This document shows positions 10,001 to 18,120 of a stretch of DNA of 64,000 nucleotides, in pieces (the stretch's first letter is position 1; each line of letters opens with the position of its first letter). The DNA is taken from assembly GCA_016707705.1 (NCBI GenBank), contig JADJHD010000014.1, positions 67,470-131,469 on the forward strand, read 5' to 3'. The translations under genes were made by a program, and so were the position numbers. The notes under the pieces are model-generated. The model worked only from the letters and a program-made list of their open reading frames with translations. It had not been told where the DNA came from and did no database searches. Source of the stretch: Bacteroidales bacterium (GTDB lineage: Bacteria; Bacteroidota; Bacteroidia; Bacteroidales; UBA4417).

Positions 10001-11462
10001 CAAAGGCTCTGTAAAACTTATGAGATCCGAAATGATGATCGACTATCTCAGGGCTACCTATTCTTTCACAGGGGATTTTAACTTTGACAAGGACCTGATG
10101 TGGTTCAAGGATATTAAACTGGCCGATTCACTTGGGAATACCGGTATGGCCAGTGGTAATATTCATCATAAGGCTTTCGATGACTGGAATCTGGATATCG
10201 ATGTCGTTTCCAACGGACTTTCAGTCTTGAATACTACATTCTCCCAGGAGGAAATGTACTATGGAAGAGCAAGGGCCCAGGGTACCATGAAACTTACAGG
10301 CCCTATCGATGATTTGGTTCTTGATGTAAAGGCAAAATCTGTAAAAGGAACCGAAGTATTCATTCCCATTAATTATTCTGTAAATATTTCTGATAATGAC
10401 TATATCCGCTATGTAGTCAAAGATCAATCACCTGAGGATTTCTATTCCGCTCCTAAAGCACCCTCAAATCTTAATCTGAAACTTGGGCTCGATGTTACAA
10501 GAGATGCCGCCATTGAAATTATCCTTCCCTACCGAATGGGAAATATAAAGGTTAAGGGAGATGGATTGATAGATATGGGTATAGATACCCGGGGTGAATA
10601 TACCATGCATGGACAGTATGTCATGGATAAGGGATCTTTCCTGTTTAATCTTCAGGATATCTTCAGCCGCACCTTTGAAATCAGGAAAGGCAGCACCATT
10701 ATTTTCAATGGAAGTCCCTATGATGCAGATATTAACCTACAAGCCGTTTATAAGATCAAAACCAATCTGAATGGATTGAGCTCCGTGCCACCTGAAATGG
10801 CTTCGAGACGAGTTCCGGTTGACTGTATCATTTCATTGAGCAATAGCCTCTACAATCCAGATATTCATTTTAGTATCGCAATGCCAGAGGCTGATGCCGA
10901 GATGCAGCGTCTTGTTTATGGAGCCATTGATACTGCAAATACTGTGGCCATGAACCAACAGATGATTTCACTGCTGGTACTGAACAGCTTTACTTCTGCC
11001 TCTGAAAACACAGGAATCAATACCAGTGGCATTGGTTTCAGTTCATTCGGGTTCCTGAGCGGACAGCTTAATAACTGGCTGTCGCAGATATCCAAGGATT
11101 TTGATATAGGAGTAAACTACCGCCCCGGTGATCAGATGACTGCTCAGGAATTGGAATTAGCGTTGTCTACTCAGCTTTTTAATGATCGTGTTGTAATTGA
11201 TGGCACTTTCGGTATGAGTTCCACTACAGCAGCCGCAAGCAATCCCAACTCTAACCAGTGGATTGGAGACGTGAATGTTGAAGTGAAAATTACCGAGGAC
11301 GGCCGATTCAGGGTGAAGGCTTTTAATCGCACCAATACTGCACTTGATTTGTATACCGGACAATCGCCCTATACGCAGGGAGTCGGAATCCTATACAGGA
11401 AGGAGTTTGATAACCTCAGGGAATTATTTCACCGGCAACGAAAAGAAAAAGCCGTAAAGTAG
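7014..11462 (+). CDS. tamB: TamB-like translocation/assembly module protein
   Basis: A very large AsmA/TamB-type protein (about 1480 aa). It has an N-terminal signal anchor, a long beta-helical periplasmic body of repeated short beta strands, and a conserved C-terminal TamB (DUF490) domain over roughly the last 450 residues. The family bridges inner and outer membranes and is implicated in phospholipid transport and outer-membrane protein assembly. The start is odd. The only GTG (7107) would remove the hydrophobic anchor encoded just upstream (about 7035-7100). The frame stays open back to 6999 but holds no ATG, GTG or TTG before 7107. ATT at 7014 is used here as the most plausible start. No tamA/BamA partner gene adjoins it. 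Confidence 0.88.
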   Translation: MIKKAYQILIGSLATIILLPIFLYAILRTTPVQGYLAKKTASYLSEKLGTVVVVGGLDISWFLRLDITDLTVLDKNNATILSFHRLGVNVKHISLKRHRIDIQRFLLEESTINLVYGKSDGKLNAQFILDYFASNDSVKTASTPWDLKVHSILIRNSIFAFKDERYLTPGNGIDYSDLSLSELNLELNGLGFSGDSVFARIASLSAREKSGFFLKHFEANALVSPRGLSADSLQIITNTSSLEMNLVMRYSSWNAFNDFVDSVRMEADIRNSVLDMQDITSFAPETSGMNDVFSISGRIAGTVSSFSGKQMLIGFGTGTLFKGTIRMTGLPYIEETFIHLKIDEFRSNAGDVEAFTLPGSGRGKHINLPVEATRLGSIIIKGKFTGFYNDFVSNATFLTDAGNIATDILLTNNRQEKIIEYKGRIQASEFDLGKVFNLKQIGAFSMDAEINGKGFSASNADLTVNGNISNFQLMGNSLNSIKVDGNFKNKKFDGVLNLKDQLANLDFNGSVDFSDSLPAFDFKAELENALLTRLHLWDRDSTSCLSTHMNLNFKGNTLDNLLGSLIFEKTSYYEAGKFLNMKELRLQTSQLQGTQKRMVLSSDFADAVFSGSYTFDDLSEYLTFVFTDYLPGLALVSPQNQRTQKGSFDYTIQLKNTKPLTSIFVPSLQVDPNTVVSGGFDPVAGLVNVNGRSPLIILNGMSFHDWMLRGSSLDQQLNLVMNCSSVDLSGKPKPEPTDARIEQVSLNSVAKNDSVKFKISWNDFDTADYNKANLGGVISFSDYPVLEITIDSSRLLVNDTVWTIASGSHVSIDSASFEISKFRIESRNQAITADGTISKDPLDQLEFNFKDFNISQFDMITAAWGIDFDGKLNGKLSLADLYNIPLIRASLIVDALGFNHEFLGDAEINSTWDNQDKAIDLDTRIAYHGTAGLHYPIKARGSIYMDRPHDNFDLLVNVDNVKIKALQPFFTDLFSRMKGWASGDLTLTGDFANPVIKGSVKLMRSEMMIDYLRATYSFTGDFNFDKDLMWFKDIKLADSLGNTGMASGNIHHKAFDDWNLDIDVVSNGLSVLNTTFSQEEMYYGRARAQGTMKLTGPIDDLVLDVKAKSVKGTEVFIPINYSVNISDNDYIRYVVKDQSPEDFYSAPKAPSNLNLKLGLDVTRDAAIEIILPYRMGNIKVKGDGLIDMGIDTRGEYTMHGQYVMDKGSFLFNLQDIFSRTFEIRKGSTIIFNGSPYDADINLQAVYKIKTNLNGLSSVPPEMASRRVPVDCIISLSNSLYNPDIHFSIAMPEADAEMQRLVYGAIDTANTVAMNQQMISLLVLNSFTSASENTGINTSGIGFSSFGFLSGQLNNWLSQISKDFDIGVNYRPGDQMTAQELELALSTQLFNDRVVIDGTFGMSSTTAAASNPNSNQWIGDVNVEVKITEDGRFRVKAFNRTNTALDLYTGQSPYTQGVGILYRKEFDNLRELFHRQRKEKAVK

Positions 11463-11713
11463 TTCTGTCATCAGCCCCATTTTAGCTCCAGCAGCTCAAG
11501 CATTTTATTCATGTTTAGATTGTGATCAGTGAATCCAGGGATTGGGTTTAGCTGTGTATTGTGTGCATTGTATTAATTGAAATTCATATAATAGTATTGA
11601 AAATCAGGGTATTGGATTACTTAATTAAGGAAATGTAACTTATCTGAAATGTCCTCGTCATATGCTCGTTCACAAACAATAAATAATAGAATCCAATACC
11701 AAATTATATAGCC

Positions 11714-12643
11714 ATGAAAATTTTAAGCATCATAACCGTCCTAAGCTTTTTGTCAATGATGAACCCACTGGAAGCAGAAATCAATTCTGCTTCTTTTGTT
11801 CTGTCCGACGAAAGCTATGTTAATGATATCCCATTCAATACATCTGTTATAGCCAGATCTGCAAACTCAATTGAAGCATTGAGCGCTAACAAACTAACCG
11901 ACGAGTCATTCGTGAATGACATTCCATTTAACACCGGAGAAATTGCCCAATCAGCCATCTCATATGCCGCAATGAACTCAACAAATCTTGCCGCAGAATC
12001 CTATGTAGATGATATTCCATTCAGTACTAACACCATTGCTTTGGCTTATCAGGCTGAACAGAGCTCAATGGCTGCAAATCGCACTCTGGGAAATGAAGAA
12101 TATGTTGACGATATTCCATTCAATACTGCCCTCATTGCAAATGATCAGTTAGCATTATCGAAGGAAGAAAAGTATGTTGATGATATTCCTTTCAGCACAG
12201 GCTTGTTGGTTTCACAATACAAGGTTTCCAATGAAACTGAACAATATGTTGATGATATTCCATTCAACACTGGAAAGGTTACTTCCGATCAGTTTCTTGC
12301 ATCTTCAGAAATCACAACCGGAATGAGGAATCTTGAAGCAGAAGCCAGTCTGGAACTTGCAAAACTTGAAGCCTCTGTGCATACTATCATTGATTCCCTG
12401 ATTCGTACTCTGTTCGTCGACAAGCAGCAGGAAGGCGGACTGGTTTCAATGACTCTCAGAAAAGGAACTTCCGGTGAGATGATCTCAGTAGATAAAGCAA
12501 GCGTTCTTGAACTCCGTCTGGCAAAATCAACAAACCTGGAAGGAACATATACCCTCGAATTGACAGCTTCCCCTGAACAGGGTGGCGGACCTGCCTCTGA
12601 ACGTCCTTCAGGACCTGTAGTGAGATTGATTTTCGCTGAATAG
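11714..12643 (+). CDS. Secreted protein with six [YF]V[ND]DIPF[NS]T repeats
   Basis: A 309-aa protein with a likely signal peptide (residues 1-21, ending near LEAE). The body contains six copies of a short motif, [YF]V[ND]DIPF[NS]T, each followed by a hydrophobic/Ala-rich stretch. Copies start near residues 35, 72, 97, 129, 151 and 173, so spacing shrinks from about 37 to about 22 residues. A C-terminal region (about 205-309) without repeats looks helical, then beta-rich (ELRLAKS, YTLELTAS). I do not know a function. The motif may be a binding or polymerisation element of a periplasmic or surface protein. The gene is monocistronic: 251 bp of spacer upstream and its own terminator at 12668. 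Confidence 0.75.
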   Translation: MKILSIITVLSFLSMMNPLEAEINSASFVLSDESYVNDIPFNTSVIARSANSIEALSANKLTDESFVNDIPFNTGEIAQSAISYAAMNSTNLAAESYVDDIPFSTNTIALAYQAEQSSMAANRTLGNEEYVDDIPFNTALIANDQLALSKEEKYVDDIPFSTGLLVSQYKVSNETEQYVDDIPFNTGKVTSDQFLASSEITTGMRNLEAEASLELAKLEASVHTIIDSLIRTLFVDKQQEGGLVSMTLRKGTSGEMISVDKASVLELRLAKSTNLEGTYTLELTASPEQGGGPASERPSGPVVRLIFAE

Positions 12644-12667
12644 ACCCTTATCCTTATATAGAATTCC

Positions 12668-12689
12668 AGCCCCTTTCGGGGCTTTTTTT
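12668..12689 (+). terminator. Rho-independent terminator
   Basis: AGCCCC-tttc-GGGGCT stem followed by six T residues, 25 bp after the repeat-protein gene and before the helicase gene. Confidence 0.85.
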
Positions 12690-12736
12690 ATGCCTGTAAT
12701 TGGAGGGAAATATCTATTTTAGAAGTTTGGAATGGT

Positions 12737-15700
12737 ATGGATAAGTTTGTTGTATATAAATCCTCTGCGGGCTCAGGTAAAACCTTTACCCTGGTTCGTG
12801 AGTACATTGCTCTTGCCCTGAAATCACCATCGTATTTCAGGCATATTCTGGCAATAACGTTTACAAATAAAGCTGCAAATGAAATGAAGCAAAGGGTGGT
12901 CCAGAGCCTGGTTCACCTTTCTGCACCTGATCTTTATCCTAATTCATCCACAATTAAGAATATGTGGGATGGATTATCCCAAAAAACGGGATATTCAAAG
13001 CCGGAGATTGTAGAAAAATCTCAGGAAGTGCTCAGGACTCTCCTGCACAGCTATGATGATTTTTCAGTCAGGACAATTGACAGCTTCGTTTCCAGGATTA
13101 TCAGAACCTTTGCCAATGACCTTCATCTTCCTGTCGATTTCGAGATAGAAATGGATAAGGATGTCCTGCTTGATGAGGCAGTAGATCGACTGATAGCTAA
13201 AGCCGGACTTGATGATGAAATCACCCGGATATTGCTCGAATTTACTGAGTCAAAGGCTGAAGATGAGAAGAACTGGCACATAGAATCCGACTTTAAGACC
13301 GTCGGAGGCTACCTGTTTTCGGAGGATGGATATGCGGTTTCAGGGAAATTGAAACTCATTTCTCCCTCTGATATTTTGTCTATTGTAAAATCAATCAAAA
13401 GTTTCCGGAAAAGCTTTGAGTCACGTTTAAGTGTGCCTGCCGGGAAAGCACTTGATCTTATTCGTTCCAATGGTATTAACCTGGAGTCCTTTTTTTATGG
13501 AAAATCCGGGATCGGAGTTTACTTCAATAATATTTACAATGTGAAAATTGGAGCTCCGAATTCAAGGGTTCTGACTACTGTTGAACATGGTAGCTGGTTT
13601 GCTGCAAAGGCTGAAGTTGATCAGAAGAATGCCATTATTGCAATTCAATCACAACTAGCAGAGTTTTATCAGGAGATAGCTGGAGAAATAGATAGAAATC
13701 TTACTGGCTATTCTCTCCTAGGCATGGTTTCGAGACAGATTTTTCAATTGGGAGTTATTAGTGCACTTGAGAAAGAACTGAATGATATTAAAACAGAAAG
13801 AAGAATCCTGCACGTCTCAGAATTCAATAAACTCATTACTGATATAATTATGAATGAGCCTGTGCCTTTTATCTATGAAAGGACAGGCGAAAAATACAGG
13901 AATTACCTGATCGATGAATTTCAGGATACTTCAGAACTTCAGTGGAAGAATTTGCTCCCCTTGCTCACTGACTCCCTTGCAACTGACAACTTCAACCTGG
14001 TAGTTGGTGATGGAAAACAGGCTATATACCGCTTCCGCAATGGTGAAGTGGAGCAGTTCATGTTGCTGCCTTCCTTGCCTGCATCCTTCGACAGGGAAGT
14101 ATTTGGAGAAGCAGCTTTTGCTTTGGAAAGGAATTTTAAGCAGGAACTTCTTCAAAATAACTTCCGTTCCTTACCAGGAGTAATTAACTTCAATAATGCA
14201 TTCTTCCGGTTTATAGCTGATATCCTGCCTCCGGCACTCAGACCGATATATGCAGACGTTGAGCAAGCCTCACTCCCTGGTAAAAAGGGTGGCAGTGTAA
14301 CTATCGACTTTCTGGAATACAATGGTCAGGAAGAAGCCAGGGAACTGAATTTTATGAGAATAAGAGGATTGATAGATTCTCTTCTTGCTGATGGTTATTG
14401 CTTGAATGACCTGGTTGTCCTGACTCGCTCGAACCTGCAGGGAAGCCTGATTGCCCGGTTTCTGATGGGTGAGGGGATTAGTGTGATCTCCGCGGAAGCA
14501 TTGCTGCTATCCGTTTCCCCTGAGGTTAACCTTTTGGTTTCTGCTCTCCGCTTGCTCAATACACCTCAGGATGAGGTATCCGCAGCTGCCTTGCTGATTT
14601 TCCTTCAGCAAAGAGGGGCTCTGCCGGTTTCAAATTTTGAAATAGGATCATATGCAAAAAATAAGGCAGCTGTCCACTTCCTGCAGGATTCTGGTTTCAG
14701 TTTCGAGCCGGGCAGATTGCTTGGACTCACTATTTATGATTTATGTGAAGAATTGGTAAGGATATTTGGACTGCATGAAGGTCCCTATGACCCATATGTC
14801 CAGTTTTTCCTTGAATTTGTTAGCAAATGTTCATCCACAGGAATAAACCAGCTTGCCGATTTGTTGGAAGCATGGGAAGAGAAAAAGGATAAGTTATCTG
14901 TAGTAGTCCCGGAAGGAGTGGATGCCGTCAGGATAATGACCATTCACAAATCCAAGGGTTTGGAGTTTCCTGTTGTAATCTGGCCTTTTGCAACAGATAA
15001 TCAAAAAAATACCAGGAATCATATTTGGGTTGAACCAACCCATGAAGCATTGAAAGGACTGCCTGTAGCGCTGCTGGGAACATCCTCCGAGCTGGAAACA
15101 GTTGGATATCCTGAAGAATATCAGGATGAACGCAACAAGTCGCTGCTCGACATGCTTAACCTTATTTATGTAGCATTTACCCGTGCCAGCGACAGGCTTT
15201 ACATTATTACCAGACAAGCTGGGAGTTCGAAATCTGAGTCAGTGAATCTGCAGGGATTGCTATCCAACTTTATTATGCAATCCACGCTGGAATACAGAAA
15301 TGAAGGCACTGCAGTTGTATTTGGTGAAAATCTCAAAAATTCCCGTGCTGATAAAGGGGATTCCCCGAGCGGTGAAATTGTTGGTTCCATGATATCAGCA
15401 GCATGGCAAAACAGGATATTGATTGCAAAACGTGCACCAATTGGCTGGAGCACAGATACCAGCTATGATTCAGTCGAATGGGGGAGTCTGGTGCACGATA
15501 CACTTGCTCTCGTCAGGGATTCATCTGACCTGGAGCCTGCACTTGAAAAGATTGCTCAGAGCTATGACCTTGACGGTAAGCATGCTTCTGATTTGAGGGC
15601 ACAGCTCAGTGCAATGGTAGATCATCCTTTCCTCAGACCTTATTTTACCGTTGGAATAAAATGCAGGAATGAAGCAGAAATACTTACACCGGAAGCTAAG

Positions 15701-15895
15701 ATATTCCGTCCCGACCGCGTTGTATGGCTTGATTCGGAAGTAGCAATCATTGAGTACAAAACCGGGCAGCCCAAAGAAGCTCATGCCCGTCAGCTCAATG
15801 GTTATGGAGAGGAACTTGGTCGCATGGGATATGAGAAAATCAGAAAGTTCCTGGTGTATCTTGATAATAAAATTGAAGTTCTTGAAATTGATTAA
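12737..15895 (+). CDS. AddA/RecB-like UvrD-family helicase-exonuclease
   Basis: A 1052-aa protein with a superfamily 1A helicase core and a C-terminal PD-(D/E)XK nuclease. Walker A is SSAGSGKT near residues 9-16, motif Ia region AITFTNKAANEMK, motif II YLIDEFQDTS, motif V MTIHKSKGLEFPVV and motif VI YVAFTRASDRLYI. The nuclease motif is EYK at 1006-1008 with the preceding acidic residue in RPDRVVW. The family resects double-strand breaks for homologous recombination, normally as AddAB. No addB gene lies next to it here, unlike the usual arrangement, so the partner must be elsewhere or absent. The start is the first ATG after the upstream terminator. Confidence 0.9.
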   Translation: MDKFVVYKSSAGSGKTFTLVREYIALALKSPSYFRHILAITFTNKAANEMKQRVVQSLVHLSAPDLYPNSSTIKNMWDGLSQKTGYSKPEIVEKSQEVLRTLLHSYDDFSVRTIDSFVSRIIRTFANDLHLPVDFEIEMDKDVLLDEAVDRLIAKAGLDDEITRILLEFTESKAEDEKNWHIESDFKTVGGYLFSEDGYAVSGKLKLISPSDILSIVKSIKSFRKSFESRLSVPAGKALDLIRSNGINLESFFYGKSGIGVYFNNIYNVKIGAPNSRVLTTVEHGSWFAAKAEVDQKNAIIAIQSQLAEFYQEIAGEIDRNLTGYSLLGMVSRQIFQLGVISALEKELNDIKTERRILHVSEFNKLITDIIMNEPVPFIYERTGEKYRNYLIDEFQDTSELQWKNLLPLLTDSLATDNFNLVVGDGKQAIYRFRNGEVEQFMLLPSLPASFDREVFGEAAFALERNFKQELLQNNFRSLPGVINFNNAFFRFIADILPPALRPIYADVEQASLPGKKGGSVTIDFLEYNGQEEARELNFMRIRGLIDSLLADGYCLNDLVVLTRSNLQGSLIARFLMGEGISVISAEALLLSVSPEVNLLVSALRLLNTPQDEVSAAALLIFLQQRGALPVSNFEIGSYAKNKAAVHFLQDSGFSFEPGRLLGLTIYDLCEELVRIFGLHEGPYDPYVQFFLEFVSKCSSTGINQLADLLEAWEEKKDKLSVVVPEGVDAVRIMTIHKSKGLEFPVVIWPFATDNQKNTRNHIWVEPTHEALKGLPVALLGTSSELETVGYPEEYQDERNKSLLDMLNLIYVAFTRASDRLYIITRQAGSSKSESVNLQGLLSNFIMQSTLEYRNEGTAVVFGENLKNSRADKGDSPSGEIVGSMISAAWQNRILIAKRAPIGWSTDTSYDSVEWGSLVHDTLALVRDSSDLEPALEKIAQSYDLDGKHASDLRAQLSAMVDHPFLRPYFTVGIKCRNEAEILTPEAKIFRPDRVVWLDSEVAIIEYKTGQPKEAHARQLNGYGEELGRMGYEKIRKFLVYLDNKIEVLEID

Positions 15896-15988
15896 TGCTA
15901 TCGCAATTTATGGGAAGTTTCCCTGTTATCATGGTATTGATTGGAGACATGAAATTACTTTGCTAAGAATGAAAGAGAGGAGTGTCAG

Positions 15989-17017
15989 ATGCCGGAAATC
16001 TTAGGACCAGAACAATTTATTGCCAAAGCTGCCAATATACCTGTATTGGATGTTCGTTCTCCGGCAGAATATGCGAAAGGGCATATCTGCAGGGCATTTA
16101 ACCTTCCATTATTTACTGATGAGGAAAGGTCAGTAATCGGAACACTGTATGTTCAATCAGGCCGGGAGATTGCTGTCAAGCAAGGGCTGGAATTCGTGGG
16201 CGTGAAGTTTGTTCCTTTTATTCAGGAGGTAGAGAAAATAGTTGCCGGTAAGGAAATTCTCCTCCATTGCTGGCGTGGTGGGATGAGAAGTGAAAGCATG
16301 GCCTGGTTTTTCGAGAAGCTTGGCTATACCATCTACTTATTGGAGGGTGGATACAAGGCTTATAGGAAATATATCAGGGCATCATTCGAAAAGCCTTCCA
16401 AACTGGTTTTACTGGGAGGCCATACAGGATCCGGTAAAACCGAAATACTCAGGATCCTTTCAGAAATGGGTCAGCAGGTGATTGATCTTGAGGGTATGGC
16501 AAACCATAAAGGCTCTGCTTTTGGCCATCTGGGACAGTTCTTACAACCCTCCACTGAACAGTTTGAAAATAATTTGTTTGATTGCTGGAAGGATATGGAT
16601 ATGAGCAGGATAGTCTGGGCGGAACATGAAAGTACCAGAATTGGCTCTGTCTTTTTGCCGGATACTTTTTTCAAGGCAATGCATGATTCTACGCTTATTC
16701 ATATTAAGGTTCCCAGAGAAATCAGACTGAAGAGAATTGTTGAAGAATATGCCACTCATGATAAGGCATTGCTGATGAAGTCTCTTCTGAATATTCGGGA
16801 TGAAATGGGACTGCATAACAATAAAATTGCCCATCAGGCTCTGATTAATGATGATTATGAACAGGTGGTTTCACTGACATTGGAGTACTATGATAAAAGC
16901 TATTCACATGCTTTAATGAAAAGGCCGGTGAAAGAACAGTTTGATCTTACGCTGGAATCGTCGGATATGCAGGAGAATGCATTGGCGATTCTTGATTTTA
17001 CCAATAAAATATTTTAA
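15989..17017 (+). CDS. mnmH: tRNA 2-selenouridine synthase
   Basis: A 342-aa MnmH/SelU protein: an N-terminal rhodanese domain (about 1-125) and a C-terminal P-loop domain. The catalytic cysteine is C94 in LHCWRGGMRSES. The P-loop is GGHTGSGKTE, near 140-150. The enzyme replaces the sulfur of 2-thiouridine at the wobble base of certain tRNAs with selenium from selenophosphate, by way of a geranylated intermediate. The next gene, selD, makes that selenophosphate and starts only 2 bp after this stop codon, which is strong evidence of one operon. Both halves and the motifs appear intact. Confidence 0.95.
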   Translation: MPEILGPEQFIAKAANIPVLDVRSPAEYAKGHICRAFNLPLFTDEERSVIGTLYVQSGREIAVKQGLEFVGVKFVPFIQEVEKIVAGKEILLHCWRGGMRSESMAWFFEKLGYTIYLLEGGYKAYRKYIRASFEKPSKLVLLGGHTGSGKTEILRILSEMGQQVIDLEGMANHKGSAFGHLGQFLQPSTEQFENNLFDCWKDMDMSRIVWAEHESTRIGSVFLPDTFFKAMHDSTLIHIKVPREIRLKRIVEEYATHDKALLMKSLLNIRDEMGLHNNKIAHQALINDDYEQVVSLTLEYYDKSYSHALMKRPVKEQFDLTLESSDMQENALAILDFTNKIF

Positions 17018-17019
17018 GG

Positions 17020-18081
17020 ATGACTCAGGATAATAAAAGTGATTCAGAAGTAAAACTCACCCATTTTTCCCATGGTATGGGTTGTGGCTGCAAACTCAGG
17101 CCACAGTATCTGGAGAAAATACTCGCCTCATTGCCTATCGGTAACGATCCTGCTCTTCTGGTAGGAACCGAAAGCTCTGATGATGCAGCTGTATATAGGA
17201 TTAATGATAATCAGGCAATAGTTCAAACCGTCGATTTTTTTACACCCATCGTGGATGATCCCTACGATTTTGGATCTATTGCTGCAACCAATGCCATAAG
17301 TGATATCTATGCTATGGGCGCTCGGCCTTTGTTCGCTCTCAATATAGTTGCTTTTCCTTCAAAGAAACTCTCCGGCGCTGTCCTGGAGCAAATACTGAAA
17401 GGGGCATCGGATAAAGCTGCAGAAGCTGGAATTTGTGTGGTTGGCGGACATAGCATTGACGATGAGGAGCCCAAATTTGGGATGACTGTTACAGGAATCG
17501 TCGACCCATCAAGAATACTGACTAATAACAATGCAAGGGTAGGCGATGATCTCATCCTGACAAAGGCAATTGGTACAGGAATTATCTCTACGGCAATTCG
17601 TAAAGAGATAGCCTCTGATCAAGCCAGGGATGAGGCAATTCTCAGTATGAAAACCCTCAACCGGGCAGCAGCTGAAGTGCTTGCTGATTTTCCGGTAAAT
17701 GCATGTACCGATGTAACAGGCTTTGGACTCATGGGGCATTTGAGTGAAATCACCAAAGGCAGCAAGGTAGGAGCGGAGGTGTTTTTCCGGCAAGTTCCAT
17801 TTATGGAATCCATCTATGATTTTGCTCAAAAAGGCGCTGTTTCAGGTGGGACAAAAGGGAATCTTGAGTACTATTCCAAATGGATTGACTGGGATGCAGA
17901 CCTTGATGAAATTCAGCGGTATATGTTCTGTGATGCTCAAACATCAGGAGGTTTGCTTATTTCAGTTCCTTCTGAATTCTCTGATTCTCTCCTTGGTAGC
18001 CTCAAGGCGAAGGGCGTTCTCAGGGCTTCCAAAATTGGTTCCATTACAGCCGGGGAAGGCATAATCAGAGCCAGATACTGA
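17020..18081 (+). CDS. selD: Selenide, water dikinase (selenophosphate synthetase)
   Basis: A 353-aa SelD that makes selenophosphate from selenide and ATP. The active-site motif GCGCK is present with catalytic Cys22 and Lys25; this is the cysteine form, not selenocysteine. Other conserved pieces are the DDAAVY metal site, TVDFFTPIVDDPYDFG, NAISDIYAMG and the GGHSIDDEEPKFG loop. It directly follows mnmH with 2 bp of spacing. No selA, selB or selC is visible in the window, so the visible use of selenophosphate is tRNA modification. Confidence 0.97.
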   Translation: MTQDNKSDSEVKLTHFSHGMGCGCKLRPQYLEKILASLPIGNDPALLVGTESSDDAAVYRINDNQAIVQTVDFFTPIVDDPYDFGSIAATNAISDIYAMGARPLFALNIVAFPSKKLSGAVLEQILKGASDKAAEAGICVVGGHSIDDEEPKFGMTVTGIVDPSRILTNNNARVGDDLILTKAIGTGIISTAIRKEIASDQARDEAILSMKTLNRAAAEVLADFPVNACTDVTGFGLMGHLSEITKGSKVGAEVFFRQVPFMESIYDFAQKGAVSGGTKGNLEYYSKWIDWDADLDEIQRYMFCDAQTSGGLLISVPSEFSDSLLGSLKAKGVLRASKIGSITAGEGIIRARY

Positions 18082-18083
18082 TA

Positions 18084-18113
18084 TTTGTATTCATAAGTAA
18101 CTGATTATCTTTC
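18084..18113 (+). promoter_or_regulatory. Probable Bacteroidota sigma-A promoter for pbpC
   Basis: TTTG at 18084-18087 and TATCTTTC at 18106-18113, 18 bp apart. This is close to the TTTG / TAnnTTTG pattern of the phylum, with one mismatch in the last base. It sits only 7 bp before the ATG of pbpC, so the message would be leaderless or nearly so. Confidence 0.5.
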
Positions 18114-18120
18114 GTTTCGA

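Noticed and set aside
17020..18081. Selenocysteine codon in selD
   Set aside because: The active-site position is a Cys codon and the frame has no internal TGA.
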